This document shows, piece by piece, positions 10,027 through 19,884 of a DNA stretch of 64,000 nt (positions are counted from its first letter, which is position 1; the number at the start of each line of letters is the position of its first letter). Below the pieces are notes generated by a model that was not told the origin of the DNA, made no database searches, and saw nothing but the letters and a program-made list of their open reading frames with translations. Position numbers and translations under genes: made by a program. The DNA is from Ancistrus triradiatus (Eukaryota; Chordata; Actinopteri; Siluriformes; Loricariidae): assembly GCA_025084515.1 (NCBI GenBank), contig JAJAGP010000249.1, positions 248,001-312,000 on the forward strand. The letters run 5' to 3'.

Positions 10027-10755
10027 TGTCACGGTACGCCGTGAGCACGGGTTGTGCGCTCCTCCCAGTCACCGGGTGGCGATCCAGGACGTGGACCTTT
10101 GCAGCGCCACCCGGTTTGCAAAGACGCCGAGGGAGATGCTGGGACGCTACCGTAATGACTTGCAGCTGTAAGCTTGACTATTTAAACAGCGTCCCGGCTC
10201 CCCCTCGGCGCGGGGAATTATCGAGGGAAAGCTCCCTTAGCCACGTCCACAAACGGTATGTCGGTTAGCGCGGTTAAAGCCCGCTCCTTTAGTAAACGCT
10301 GTGTTCGTGCACATGTTGGTTAACGCGGTTTAAAAGCCCGCTTCTGTAGTAAACGCTGTGTTCGTGCACATGTTGATTAACGCGGTTAAAGCCCGCTCCT
10401 GTAGTAAACGCTGTGTTCGTGTACATGTTGGTTAACGCGGTTAAAGCCCGCTCTGTTAGTGTAAACGCTGTGTTCGTGTACATGTTGGTTAACGCGGTAA
10501 AAGCCCCGCTCCTAGTTAGTAAAACGCTGTGTTCGTGTGTACATGTTTGGTTAACGCGGTTAAAAGCCCGCTTATATTGGTTTAGGTGGCGCTGTCAGGA
10601 AGTATATTTATTTACGGTAGGGGACCCTTTGTTAGTCTGTTATGTTTTTGGTTTTTGGACAATGCCAGGTCTTTTGAGTTTATACAATAAAGTATGGTTA
10701 TATTAACAGAAACCTGCACACGTCTCCTTGCTGTTAAGCACCCCGTTTCGTGACA
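10027..10755 (+). mobile_element. 5' LTR of E3
   Basis: It starts TGTCACG and ends CGTGACA. A TATTTAAA promoter box is at about 10179-10186 and an AATAAA signal at 10686-10691. Five full units and one partial unit of 55 bp (about 10262-10575) lie between them, so the repeats would be in the transcribed R/U5 part or leader. The next bases are GAATTTCC, not a TGG primer-binding start. Confidence 0.92.
10262..10575 (+). repeat. 55-bp tandem repeats inside E3 LTR
   Basis: The unit core is 'ttaacgcggttaaagcccgc', followed by 'gtaaacgctgtgttcgtg'. There are five full copies and a partial. The same number recurs in the 3' LTR (14290-14600), and degenerate relatives occur in the E1 LTR, so the array is an old feature of the subfamily. 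Confidence 0.9.
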
Positions 10756-10772
10756 GAATTTCCACGCCCACA

Positions 10773-11102
10773 ATGGAGACGGCAGGTTCTGGCGTTATCC
10801 CTGTCCCATTAGGGCAAGGTGCCCGTACCCGATGAATTTAATGGTGACCCTCTTAAATATGGGGACTTTGTGGACCAATGTTTCCCACTACCTGCGGCCA
10901 AAGCCTTTTTTTTTCAGAGTATGAGCGTGTGTTTTTTGTTTACTGGCGTTTGACGGGGCCCGCGTTGCTATGGGCGTTGAATAACCAGTCCAAGCTGGAA
11001 TCTGCGTACTTGCCTTCAGCTTTTCGAGAGCCTTTTGGGAGAGGTTTTTTAGTCCCGCTACCAGGTGGGAGGACGAGGAGAGAGGGAGGAAAAAGGCGGT
11101 GA
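10773..11102 (+). pseudogene. Ty3-like gag fragment of E3
   Basis: The ATG at 10773 lies 17 bp past the LTR and begins M-E-T-A-G, matching M-E-M-A-G in E1. The frame stops after 20 codons at a TGA where the sequence should shift one base. In the neighbouring frames the capsid pattern continues: 'DEFNGDPLKYGDFVDQCF', then 'EYERVFFVYWRLTGPALLW'. It runs into purine-rich sequence after about 100 residues, so only the front of the capsid is present. The single-base shifts may be assembly errors rather than decay, since the LTRs of this element differ mostly by one-base gaps. Confidence 0.6.
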
Positions 11103-11770
11103 GAGAGGGTAGAGGGGAATCACAAAACTAGCGAGGTGGTAGGGAGGGGAGGGAGGTTGCGAGAAAGGGACATTTGGGGGTATGAGGTGAGAAAGAGATT
11201 TGGGAAGCGGAAAGGGGGGGTGGGGGGGAGGAGGTCGACTATAGGGGTTTCGGAAGTAGAGCGGGAAGATAGGGGAAGGGGATTGAAGGAAGAAAGGGCA
11301 GTGGGGGGTAGAGCGGGTGTAGGATGTGAAGGAAAAGGAGAGGGTGGGGATAGATAAGGGGGAAGAGGTGTGAAGGGCGGGGGGACAGAAAAGGCACGGG
11401 ACGTTTAAGGGGGACGAAGAGGGTAGTGGTGGTAGGAGGGAGGGAGGGGGATGGGGGTTGGAGGAGGGGATGAGGGGGGGTGGGAGGAAGGTAGAGAGAG
11501 GGTAGGGGGGGGGGGGGATAGGAGAAAACAGTGACTGATTGAAAAGGCTAGAGTTATAAGAGAAGTGAAGGGGGGGTAGGAGAGAAGTGAGGGGAGGAGG
11601 GTAGGGGAGGGGGGTGTCCGAGGGTTAGAGAGGTATGTGGTGACGGAGGGATCGAAGATAACTGAGACGAAATGTGAAGATGGTGGTTGAAGTGAACGAA
11701 AATTAATTAAGGGGATAATATGGAGGTGGGGAGGAAAAGGGGAGAAGTTGGTAGAGGAGAATAAGAGGTT
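11040..11770 (+). repeat. 700-bp purine-rich (G/A) tract in E3
   Basis: The plus strand is overwhelmingly G and A, with many runs of 6-12 G and few pyrimidines. The open frames here (for example 11136-11357) are composition artefacts. 11771-12032, after the tract, is ordinary unique sequence with no clear gene. Confidence 0.85.
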
Positions 11771-12032
11771 TTTATCAAGCCTGGTAAATTTGAGGGCTTA
11801 CTGCTGACCTGGTTTTCGTGCCCGTGCCAGGTAGACCACTCATTCGCCATGTTTGCGAGACGCTCCACCCGTGAGTTTGGGCAGGGGGACTGGGCATGTG
11901 CAGGCGGATGAAGCGTCCCGTGTCTCAGTTCCCGATCAAGCAGATCCTGGTGGGTACCAGTAGAGTCCGGTGTTTCAGAGCACACTAGATCCGTAAGCAA
12001 ACCCCGGAGGGATAGCGTTTCGTCTAGGTGTT

Positions 12033-13860
12033 TTGGACCACGCTGACTGGTGGGTGAACCAGCAGCGGTGGGCATTTGTGTTTTTGACCACGCAGGACGC
12101 AGGATTAGAACCCCTGGTTGTGGAGATTTGTAATTCGAACCGCACTAGCTATGTAGTTGAGCCTATAGCGTCGCCTTATGGTGTGATGGAACTCGCTGGT
12201 GAGGTGCCAAACACCAGCACCTCGGCTCTCGTGCCCAGTCCCCCTGCACCTCGGACTCTCGTGCCCAGGTCCTGCACCTCGGGACTCTCGTGCCCAGTCC
12301 TGCACCTCGGACTCTCGTGCCCAGTCCTGCACCTCGGACTCTCGTGCCCAGTCCCTGCTCCACGGACATCCGTACCTGGTCCCGTCTCTCTGTCGACAGT
12401 TCCAGTGGCCGCCTCCATGGGGGGGGGGGGGGGGGGGCGTCGTCGGCGGTGCCTGTTGCTGCCTCCAGGGAGGACCCGTTCAGAGGTCGTCCCTGATCAC
12501 GCGTCCACGACTCCGCTGACAACGCATCACGTCGTCCGCGGACTCTGCTCTGCAGCCACTCGTCGTCCCGACTCTTGCTCTGCAGCCACCCCACTCGTCG
12601 TCCGCGACTCTGCTCTGCAGCCACTCGTCGTCCGCGGACTCTGCTCTGCAGCCACTCGTCGTCCGCGACTCTGCTCTGCAGCCCACTCGCTGTCCGCGGG
12701 ACTCTGTTCTGCAGCCACTCGCCGTCCGCGACTCTGTTCGTGCAGCCAATCGCCGTCGCGACTCTGTTCTGCAGCCACTCGCCGTCCGCGACCTCGTTCT
12801 GCAGCCACTCGCCGTCCGCGACTCTGTTCTGCAGCCACCCGCCGTCCGCGACTCTCTGTTCTGCCCAGCCCAACCGCCGTCCGCGACTCTGTTCTGCAGC
12901 CACTCGCCGTCCGCGACTCTGTTTCTGCAGCCACTCGTCGTCGTCGACTCTGTTCTGCAGCCACTCGTCGTCGTCGACTCCGCTGTCCAAGCCGCACGTC
13001 CGTCGACTCCGCTGTCAACCGCACGTCGTCGATCCGCTGTCAAGCCGCACGTCGTCGGGACTCCGCTGTCAAAGCCGCACGTCGTCGCCTCCGTGTCCAA
13101 GCCGCACGTCGTCGACTCCGCTGTCAAAGCCCCGCACGTCGTCGACTCCGCTGTCAAGCCCACGTCGTCGACTCGCTGTCAAGCCGCACGTCGTCGACCC
13201 GCTGTCAAGCCGCACGTCGTCGACTCATCGCTGTCAAAGCGCACGTCGTCGGACTCCGCTGTCAAGCCGCACGTCGTCGACTCCGCTGTCAAGCCGCACG
13301 TCGTCGACTTCCGCTGTCAAGCCGCACGTCGTCGACTCCGCTGCCAAGCACGGCCCGCCGCCTCGTCTCTGCTGCCAAAGCACGGCCGCCGCCTCGTCTC
13401 TGCTGCCAAAGCACGGCCGCCGCCTCGCTCTGCTGCCAAGCACGGCCGCCTCGTCGTCTCTGCTGCCAAGCACGGCCGCCTCGTCGCCCTCTGCTTGGCC
13501 AAGCACGGCCGCCTCGTCGCCTCTGCTGTCAAGCGTCGCCGCCTCGTCGCCTCTGCTGCCAAGCACGGGCCGCCTCGTCGTCTCTGCTGCCAAGCACGGG
13601 CGCCTCGTCGTCTCTGCTGCCAAGCGTCGCCGCCTCGTCGCCTCTGCTGCCAAGCGTCGCCGCCTCGTCGCCTCTGCTGTCAAGCGTCGCCGCCTCGTCG
13701 CCTCTGCTGTCAAGCGTCGCCGCCCTCGTCGCCTCTGCTGTCAAGCGTCGCCGCCTCGTCGCCTCTGCTGTTCAAGCGTCGCCGCCTCGTCGCCTCTGCT
13801 GTCAAGCGTCGCCGCCTCGTCGCCTCTGACTCACAAGCGTCACCTCGACGCCCCGCTCTC
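12033..13860 (+). repeat. GC-rich coding minisatellite of E3
   Basis: Four arrays follow one another. 27-bp units around 'cctgcacctcggactctcgt' lie near 12230-12360. 30-bp units around 'cactcgtcgtccgcgactct' lie at 12520-12975. 27-bp units around 'cacgtcgtcgactccgctgt' lie at 12975-13340. 30-bp units around 'cgccgcctcgtcgcctctgc' lie at 13340-13850. Each can read as 9- or 10-residue units (for example PHVVDSAVK or RRRLVASAVK). One-base gaps shift the frame often, so two plus frames stay open for 500-600 codons with switching repeat types. An 18-base G run is at about 12420. Confidence 0.85.
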
Positions 13861-14051
13861 AAGCGTCCCGTCCACGGGCTCTGTTCCTGTGCTAGGGCCG
13901 TCCGTCCTCCGAGGCCTTGTTTTCGGAACGATGGTTGTTTGTCGCGTTTTTGGCCCTAGGGCTCCAGCCCAGAGAGGAAACCCCCGGACAGGGAAAGGGG
14001 GGGCCTTTGAAGGAGCCCTAGCTCCGTCTCGGGCTCCTTGGGGGGGGAGTA

Positions 14052-14772
14052 GGTCACGGTACGCGTGAGCACGGGGTGTGCGCTCCTCCCAGTCACCGGG
14101 TGGCGATCCAGGACGTGGACCTTTGCAGCGCCAACCCGGTTTGCAAAGACGCCGAGGGAGATGCTGGGACGCTACCGTAATGACTTGCAGCTGTAAGCTT
14201 GACTATTTAAACAGCGTCCCGGCTCCCCCTCGGCGCGGGGAAAATTATCGAGGGGAAAAGCTCCCTTAGCCACGTCACAAACGGTATGTCGGTTAGCGCG
14301 GTTAAAGCCCGCTCCTGTAGTAAACGCTGTGTTCGTGCACATGTTGGTTTAACGCGGTTAAAGCCCGCTCCTGTAGTAAACGCTGTGTTCGTGCACATGT
14401 TGGTTAACGCGGGTTAAAGCCGCTCTGTTAGTAAACGCTGTGTTCGTGTACATGTTGGTTAACGCGGTTAAAGCCCGCTCCTGTTAGTACAACGCTGTGT
14501 TCGTGTACATGTTGGTTAACGCGGTTTAAAGCCCGCTCCTGTTAGTAAACGCTGTTGTCGTGTACATGTTGGTTAACGCGGTTAAAGCCCGCTTATATTG
14601 GTTTAGGTGGCGCTGTCAGGAAGTATATTTATTTACGGTAGGGACCCTTTGTTAGTCTGTTATGTTTTGGTTTGAGACAATGCCAGGTCTTTTGAGTTTA
14701 TACAATAAAGTATGGTTATATTAACAGAACCTGCACACGTCTCCTTGCCTGTTAAGCACCCCGTTCGTGACA
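14052..14772 (+). mobile_element. 3' LTR of E3
   Basis: It matches 10027-10755 over its whole length. The first two bases read GG instead of TG. Its AATAAA is at 14704-14709. Differences from the 5' LTR are dominated by one-base insertions or deletions in short homopolymers. Confidence 0.92.
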
Positions 14773-15497
14773 GGGCCCTACCAATACCGAGCTGCCTCCT
14801 AGCAGCCTCCCGTCTGAGGGACTTGATTCCCCCAGACTATCTTTATCCCTAACAAAAATAAATAACAAATAAAAGAAATGAAATGCGCCGTCAGAAAGCC
14901 GGAGTGCAGGCAGCAGCGAATGCGTCTGTGCATAAAAAAACGCCGGGTGCATCGAAAGTCACGTGAGCGCCAGTTACGTGACCGAAGGCGTAGGCAGTGG
15001 CAACCACTGAGTCCCTAAGGAGTATTTATATAGGTAGGACTGCAGGTGGCGCCACTTAACCATAAATGGCCCGGGAAAACTGACGCATGCGCGATGGCGC
15101 TGCTGCAGCTCACGGCATCAAGCTGGGATGACTCCTGGCCGATAGCGGCCAAGGACCGATCCCTAACAAATATGATCTAAAACATCAGCAAATTTTCACA
15201 CAAGTCCTAAAAGTAGATAAATAGAACCCAGTTAAACAAATGAAACAAAAATATTATACTTGGTCATTTATTTATTGAGGAAAATGTTCCAATATTACAT
15301 ATTAGTGAGTGACAAAAGTATGTAAACCTTTGCTTTCAGTATCAGGTGTGACCCCCCTGTGCAGCAATAACTGCAACTAAACGTTTCTGGTAACTGTTGA
15401 TCAGTCCTGCACACCGGCTTAGAGGAATTTTAGCCCATTCCTCCGTACAGAACAGGTTCAACTCTGGGATGTTGGTGGGTTTCCTCATATTAACTGC

Positions 15498-15914
15498 TCA
15501 CTTCAGGGCCTTCCACATTTCAATTGGATTAAGGTCAGGACTTGGCCATGGCCATTCCAAAACATTAAGTTTATTTTTCTTTAACCATTCTTTGACAGAA
15601 CGACTTGTGTGCTTAGGGTCGTTGTCTTGCTGCATGACCAACTTTCTCTTGAGATTCAGTTCATGGACAGATGTCTGGACATTTTCCTTTAGAATTCTCT
15701 GATATAATTCAGAATTCATTGTTCCATCAATGATGGTAAGCCTTGTTGGCCCAGATGCAGCAAAACAGGCCCAAACCATGATTCTACCACCATCATGTGT
15801 CACAGATGGTATAAGGTTCTTATGCTGGAAAGCAGCGTTTTCCTTTCTCCAAACATAACGCTTTTCTTTTAAACCAAAAAGTTCTATTTTTGGTCTCATC
15901 CATCCACAAAACAT
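15498..15914 (-). pseudogene. Tc1 transposase fragment with intact DD34E spacing
   Basis: The catalytic half of the transposase of the split Tc1. The W-M-D-E first Asp is present but followed by a one-base insertion. QQDNDPKHTS carries the second Asp, and PDLNPIE carries the Glu with exactly 34 residues between them, the Tc1 DD34E signature. After NPIEM a deletion shifts the frame. Upstream, about 130 bp between the helix-turn-helix region and the catalytic domain are deleted (near 15930). The triad survives but the protein cannot be made. Confidence 0.85.
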
Positions 15915-16769
15915 TCTTCCAATAGCCTTCTGGCTTCAGTGTTCTTCTGATGATGGACTCATGAACATTAACATTAGCCAATGTGAGAGAGGCTTTCAGT
16001 TGCTTAGAAGTTACCCTGGGGTCCTTTGTGACCTCGGCAACTATTACATGCCTTGCTCTTGGAATGATCTTTGTTAGTCGACCACTCCTGGGGAGGGTAA
16101 CAATGGCCTTGAATTTTGTCCATTTGTATACAATCTGTCTGACTGTGGATTGGTGGAGTCCAAACTCTTTAGAGATGGTTTTGTTACCTTTTCCAACTTG
16201 ATGAGCATCAACAACTCTTTTTCTTAGGTCCTCAGAAATCTCCTTTGTTCATGCCATGATGCACTTCCACAAACATGTGTTGTAAAGAGCAGTGTTTGAC
16301 AGGTCCCTGTTCTTTAAATAAAACAGGGTGCCCACTCACACCTGATTGTCATCCCATTGATTGAAAACTCTGACTCTAATTTAACCTTCAAATTAACTGC
16401 TAATCCTAGAGCTTCACATACTTTTGCCACTCACTAATATGTAATATTGGATCATTTTCCTCAATAAATAAATTACCATGTATAAAGTTTTAGGTCATAT
16501 TTATGCAGAAATACAGAAAATTCTAAAGGGTTCACCAGTGTTCAAGCACCACTGTATATGGAAACCATTTGAAATTTATTTTAAATATTGCAATTTGAAG
16601 TACAAAATATTAGTCAAGTGCTTATTTATTATTGATATATGTACTTATATAGTTCAGGTTACTTGCCACATTATTCATGATGTCAATAAGTCTAGGTATG
16701 CTGTGTGTTGCTGATTGGATGAACATCAGTTCCAGTTGGATACAGGTGTGTGTACTTTTAGAATGCTTC

Positions 16770-16881
16770 ACTGAATGCCCTTCCTGACTCAACCCTTCCC
16801 ATTTATCCAGGTTTAGGACCAGAACTTGGAGTACATGTACAACAGCTGGAGTTAATCCATACTAGGGCTGGGTGGTATAGT
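16770..16881 (+). repeat. Fragment of dispersed fish repeat
   Basis: 'cccttcctgactcaaccctt', then 'atttatccaggtttaggacc', resembles a common fish SINE-like internal stretch. It joins directly to a Tc1 inner repeat at 16882. Confidence 0.4.
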
Positions 16882-17092
16882 GGTTCACATACTTTGCCAC
16901 TCACTAATATGTAATATTGGATAATTTTCCTCAATAAATAAACAATCAAGTATAATATTTTCGTCTCATTTGTTTAACTGGATTCTCTTGATTTACTTTT
17001 AGGACTGTGTGAAAATCTGATGATGTTTTAGGTCATATTTATGCAGAAATATACAAAATTCTAAAGGGTTCACAAACTTTCAAGCACCACTG
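16882..17092 (-). mobile_element. Solo Tc1 terminal repeat (IR/DR)
   Basis: A single 211-bp terminal repeat, with inner direct-repeat motif at its left and outer 'caagcaccactg' at its right and nothing else of the transposon. It matches 16415-16554 but without that copy's deletion. Confidence 0.85.
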
Positions 17093-18160
17093 TTCCTCCA
17101 CACTGGTGCATAGCAGAAACACAGCTCTAACAAATTATATAATATTTATCGCTGCTACGAGCGCTGCTGAGTTCTGAGTAGAAGTAAATCATTGAACAGC
17201 ATGCTGGGTAAAGCTTGCTAGCCAGGTAGAATAACATATATCACAGCCTAGAAACAGTCTGTTAACAGCTGGGAAAGGCTTCGTCAGATTAAAGAACTGA
17301 ACAGAGAACTGGATTAAAAAGGGAGATTGGCGATGCAAAAGAAGAACCACATTATGAATGCAGTAACTTTCGAGGCTGGTTCAGAGTACTGAATCACTAC
17401 TACCCCACTGGATTCGGGATATGTCTTACCGAAGCGAAAATACATCAGCCAAAAATAGGCAACTCTCTCTTTTAAGCCCTGTCTTTAAGACGTTGCAGAT
17501 TGCACAATAAAATCTTTTTACATTCAGCAGCTGTTTCATGTATTCTGATTTGTGTAATTTTGTGGGTTGAAGTAAACCTTATAGTATTTAAAGACTTCAT
17601 GTGCCAAAAAAACCACACATGAACAGCACAGTGCTTTTACCAACTTTAATTAATAATTCAGTTCAGGTCAGTTCATAATTCAAAGTTTCTCGCACTCGAA
17701 GGTTTGTTTAAGGGTTTGTTTGCTGACATGATGCGTCAGCTTTATAGAGTATGGTACAGAAGCGTTATATGTTTCGGCTGTGTTTTGAGAGTTACTTAGC
17801 TAGTCAACTAGATAGTCTCCCTAAATATCGCATTACTGATTGATGGACTAGGGACATTACTAAGGGCTTTGTTATCCATTTTGAACACAACTATGTCTCC
17901 GGGGTAACAGCATGCTGTTTGGATTACATACATAGCGAAAATAAGCTGTGAAGGATCAACTCTGAAAATGACACTGCAGTGTTCAGCAGATTGTTCTACC
18001 CACTGAACCACTGAGGCTGCTAATCTCACACAGTGGTAACACAAAATTTTACCATAAATATAAAGGGCCAAACTGGAGGAAAAAAAGGTCTTCTAGGTCT
18101 CTGGATTTTTGTCTGGGTGTTTTGATCATGACGATTGAGAGGGCGGTTAAAATGCTGGTC
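17093..18160. other. Intron sequence, mostly no feature
   Basis: No open frame or repeat family is supported. 17950-18030 ends in 'ctacccactgaaccactgag', which resembles the tRNA-related end of a SINE but is too short to call. Confidence 0.5.
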
Positions 18161-18164
18161 AAAA

Positions 18165-18410
18165 ATCTATCAGTAGTGTCCAGTTGGGACAACACAATTG
18201 GACCATAACATATGATTTTCATTTTGATCATTTTCATACTCATCAAACCATGTGACCCTTTGTGCCATGTGGATGTGATCAATGTCATGCTGGAGGAGAC
18301 AACAGATGTCCATCATGTGATCAGTCTTTATACTGATTTGTAGTGACCCCCCCCCCCCATAAAGAAAAGTGGCCCCCAGGCATATCAATAAAATGGAACC
18401 AAATGGTTAA
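18165..18410 (-). mobile_element. DNA transposon remnant (Tc1/mariner-like)
   Basis: 'actcatcaaaccatgtgacc', then 'gtcatgctggaggagac', matches in style the minus-strand transposase of a common fish Tc1/mariner family (motif near the first Asp and the MVWG-type block). Heavily worn, no terminal repeats visible. Confidence 0.45.
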
Positions 18411-19027
18411 AAATTTTTGCCTTTGATTTGTCTCCTATCTGAACATTCACTGAATTAAATACAAAACATTGTACATTTAACTTGCATTTAACTTCTTAGT
18501 ATACTACCTTTGTAGGGGATTTTTTATATTTTAATTTTGTTAAGTTTACAATAAATAACCATCTAAATATGGTTATTTAAATAACCAGCTTTTAGCATCG
18601 TCTGACTTCCCAAATGCCTTTTGTCTCTTTCAATCTAGTAAAAACATTCACACCAGAAGCCCGAGGCCTTGAAGGGCAGTACTGGGAAAAAGCATACTGT
18701 GAATGATGACTCCTGTCGAGAGCAATCACTCGAGCAAATAATAGTACAGTTATGATTGTAGGCAATGTTAGGGACATTTTTACTGTGTGTGTTTGGGTGT
18801 GTGTTTGTGAGGGAGGGAGACTCAAGAATTCCTTTCCGCTGCTGCACACTATACTTCAGATAGCCAAAACAGAAAAATAATAGCCACTGTTCTTCCATGT
18901 AAACTAAGACCAAATGGTTTTGATTTTACTTTCTTTCTGACTTAACCATCCTCCATCAGTCACAGGTTTTTGTTTTCAGTTTTTGATGTACAATCACAAA
19001 ATGTCTGCACCTACTGGAAAATGTAAT

Positions 19028-19190
19028 ACATGTACACAGATGAGTCAAAACATTATTACCACCTAGTCTGCAACAATGTGTAGGTCGGTGGTACGTGTCA
19101 AATTGATGTACACCTGAATGCCTGGACCCAGACATTCCCATCAGAACACCAACCAGAGCATCATACTCCCTCAACTGGATTGTCTTTTTT
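19028..19190 (-). mobile_element. DNA transposon remnant, internally deleted
   Basis: It opens with a terminal-repeat-like 'caaaacattattaccacct', then jumps to internal sequence 'aggtcggtggtacgtgtcaa' of the same fish Tc1/mariner family. Most of the element is deleted. 19191-19404 shows nothing else. Confidence 0.5.
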
Positions 19191-19404
19191 CCAACAGTAA
19201 ATATTGGTGCAGTACTTTTCTTGTAATTAGAAAAGGGTGAAGGAAAGGGGAGAAAATATCCAACAATGCCCATCAGCATAGGTGAATCACAGGTAAACTG
19301 GGCAGGAGTCAGCACCAAATCACAAGTATGATCAACACTACCAAAAAACACACGACAGCAACAACTTCTGACATTCTTGTTTACATTGACATTTACATAA
19401 CTGA

Positions 19405-19503
19405 TAGTCTTACAATGCAAGCAATTAATCAGGGGCTCAGCGATTGGATTTGAACCCTGGGCATTCTGGTCCACAGTCTAGTACTTTAACCACTACACTA
19501 ACA
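19405..19503 (-). mobile_element. tRNA-derived SINE fragment
   Basis: 'ggatttgaaccctgggc', then 'tggtccacagtctagtactttaaccactac', matches the SINE at 34340-34536. Only the head region is present. Confidence 0.6.
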
Positions 19504-19884
19504 TGTGACATGGCCATAAACAGAAAGCAATATAAGGACTTGAACAATTTGCATCCCTCACACAAAAGTAAACTCTAACAAATAGGGTTCACGTGACCAC
19601 CAGGAAAGTTAGGCCCTGGCAACCACAGTGTCATAACCCTTTCGATGACCTAACGCCAAGTTAAAGCTTTGGATAATCAACAACACATTTAGCACTGGTT
19701 AGCATTCCTCATTCCTTCAAAAAAGTTGTCCATATAAGGAATGTTATAGGAGTCAGTTTCAGTATCCACTTTACAAATATCCCATGCAAATGCAGTAAAT
19801 GGAGTAACTTTTTGGCACAAGACTGCATGGGAACAACAAGCTTAATTTGTAACAAATAATAAGTTTCCTATCTCATAATAACAT

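Larger units (their letters stand above)
10027..14772 (+). mobile_element. E3: young LTR retrotransposon lacking pol
   Basis: Two closely matching LTRs (10027-10755 and 14052-14772) are flanked by the perfect 5-bp duplication GGGCC (10022-10026, 14773-14777). The inside holds a gag-like start, a 0.7-kb purine-rich tract, about 0.4 kb of unique sequence and about 1.6 kb of GC-rich minisatellite, then the purine-rich 'ggggggggagta' just before the 3' LTR as polypurine tract. Total 4.7 kb. No protease, RT or integrase was seen, so it must have been moved by another element's enzymes. It sits in the 5' LTR of E2. Confidence 0.92.
6945..15168 (-). mobile_element. E2: gag-only LTR-type element, interrupted by E3
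   Basis: The terminal repeats are 6945 to about 7655 (3' LTR on the minus strand, truncated and rearranged) and 9431-10026 plus 14778-15168 (5' LTR, split by E3). Between them lie a gag-like gene (8677-9369) and coding minisatellites (7660-8670), all minus strand. The right end is CCCTAACA at 15168, followed by AATAT, the expected Tc1 sequence and probable target duplication. The left end is worn ('aatttgccat' instead of 'aatat' plus TGTTACGG...). No pol genes are present. E5 (57554-60693) is the same subfamily. Confidence 0.82.
9431..15168 (-). mobile_element. 5' LTR of E2, split by E3 insertion
   Basis: It runs TGTTACGG (9431) to CCCTAACA (15168), about 987 bp once E3 and one GGGCC are removed. 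On the minus strand a TATATAAATA box lies at about 15023-15033, in the right place for an LTR promoter. Just inside 9431 the minus-strand sequence reads TAACA then GAAGGC, with no TGG primer-binding start. Confidence 0.75.
6889..16554 (-). mobile_element. Tc1-like transposon split by nested LTR elements
   Basis: The left end 'cagtggtgcttgaaagtttg' starts at 6889 after TA. The right end 'caagcaccactg' stops at 16554 before TA. Only 6889-6943 and 15169-16554 belong to the Tc1 itself, about 1.44 kb. The remaining 8.2 kb is element E2 with E3 inside it. The left piece breaks off at '...tttctgcata', and the right piece resumes at 'aatatgatctaaaacatcag', consistent with the uninterrupted copy at 40032. 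The right terminal repeat has lost about 75 bp. Transposase runs on the minus strand. Confidence 0.88.

Noticed and set aside
12033..13829. Open frame of 598 codons as a host gene
   Set aside because: It is entirely tandem repeats inside E3, with competing open frames on both strands; stops are absent only because the repeat units lack them.
12520..13850. CRISPR-like array (regular 27-30 bp units)
   Set aside because: Units are directly abutting with no variable spacers, in a vertebrate genome, within an LTR element.
18956..19474. Minus-strand frame of 172 codons
   Set aside because: It spans a transposon scrap and a SINE head, with no domain and no conserved pattern; a chance open frame.
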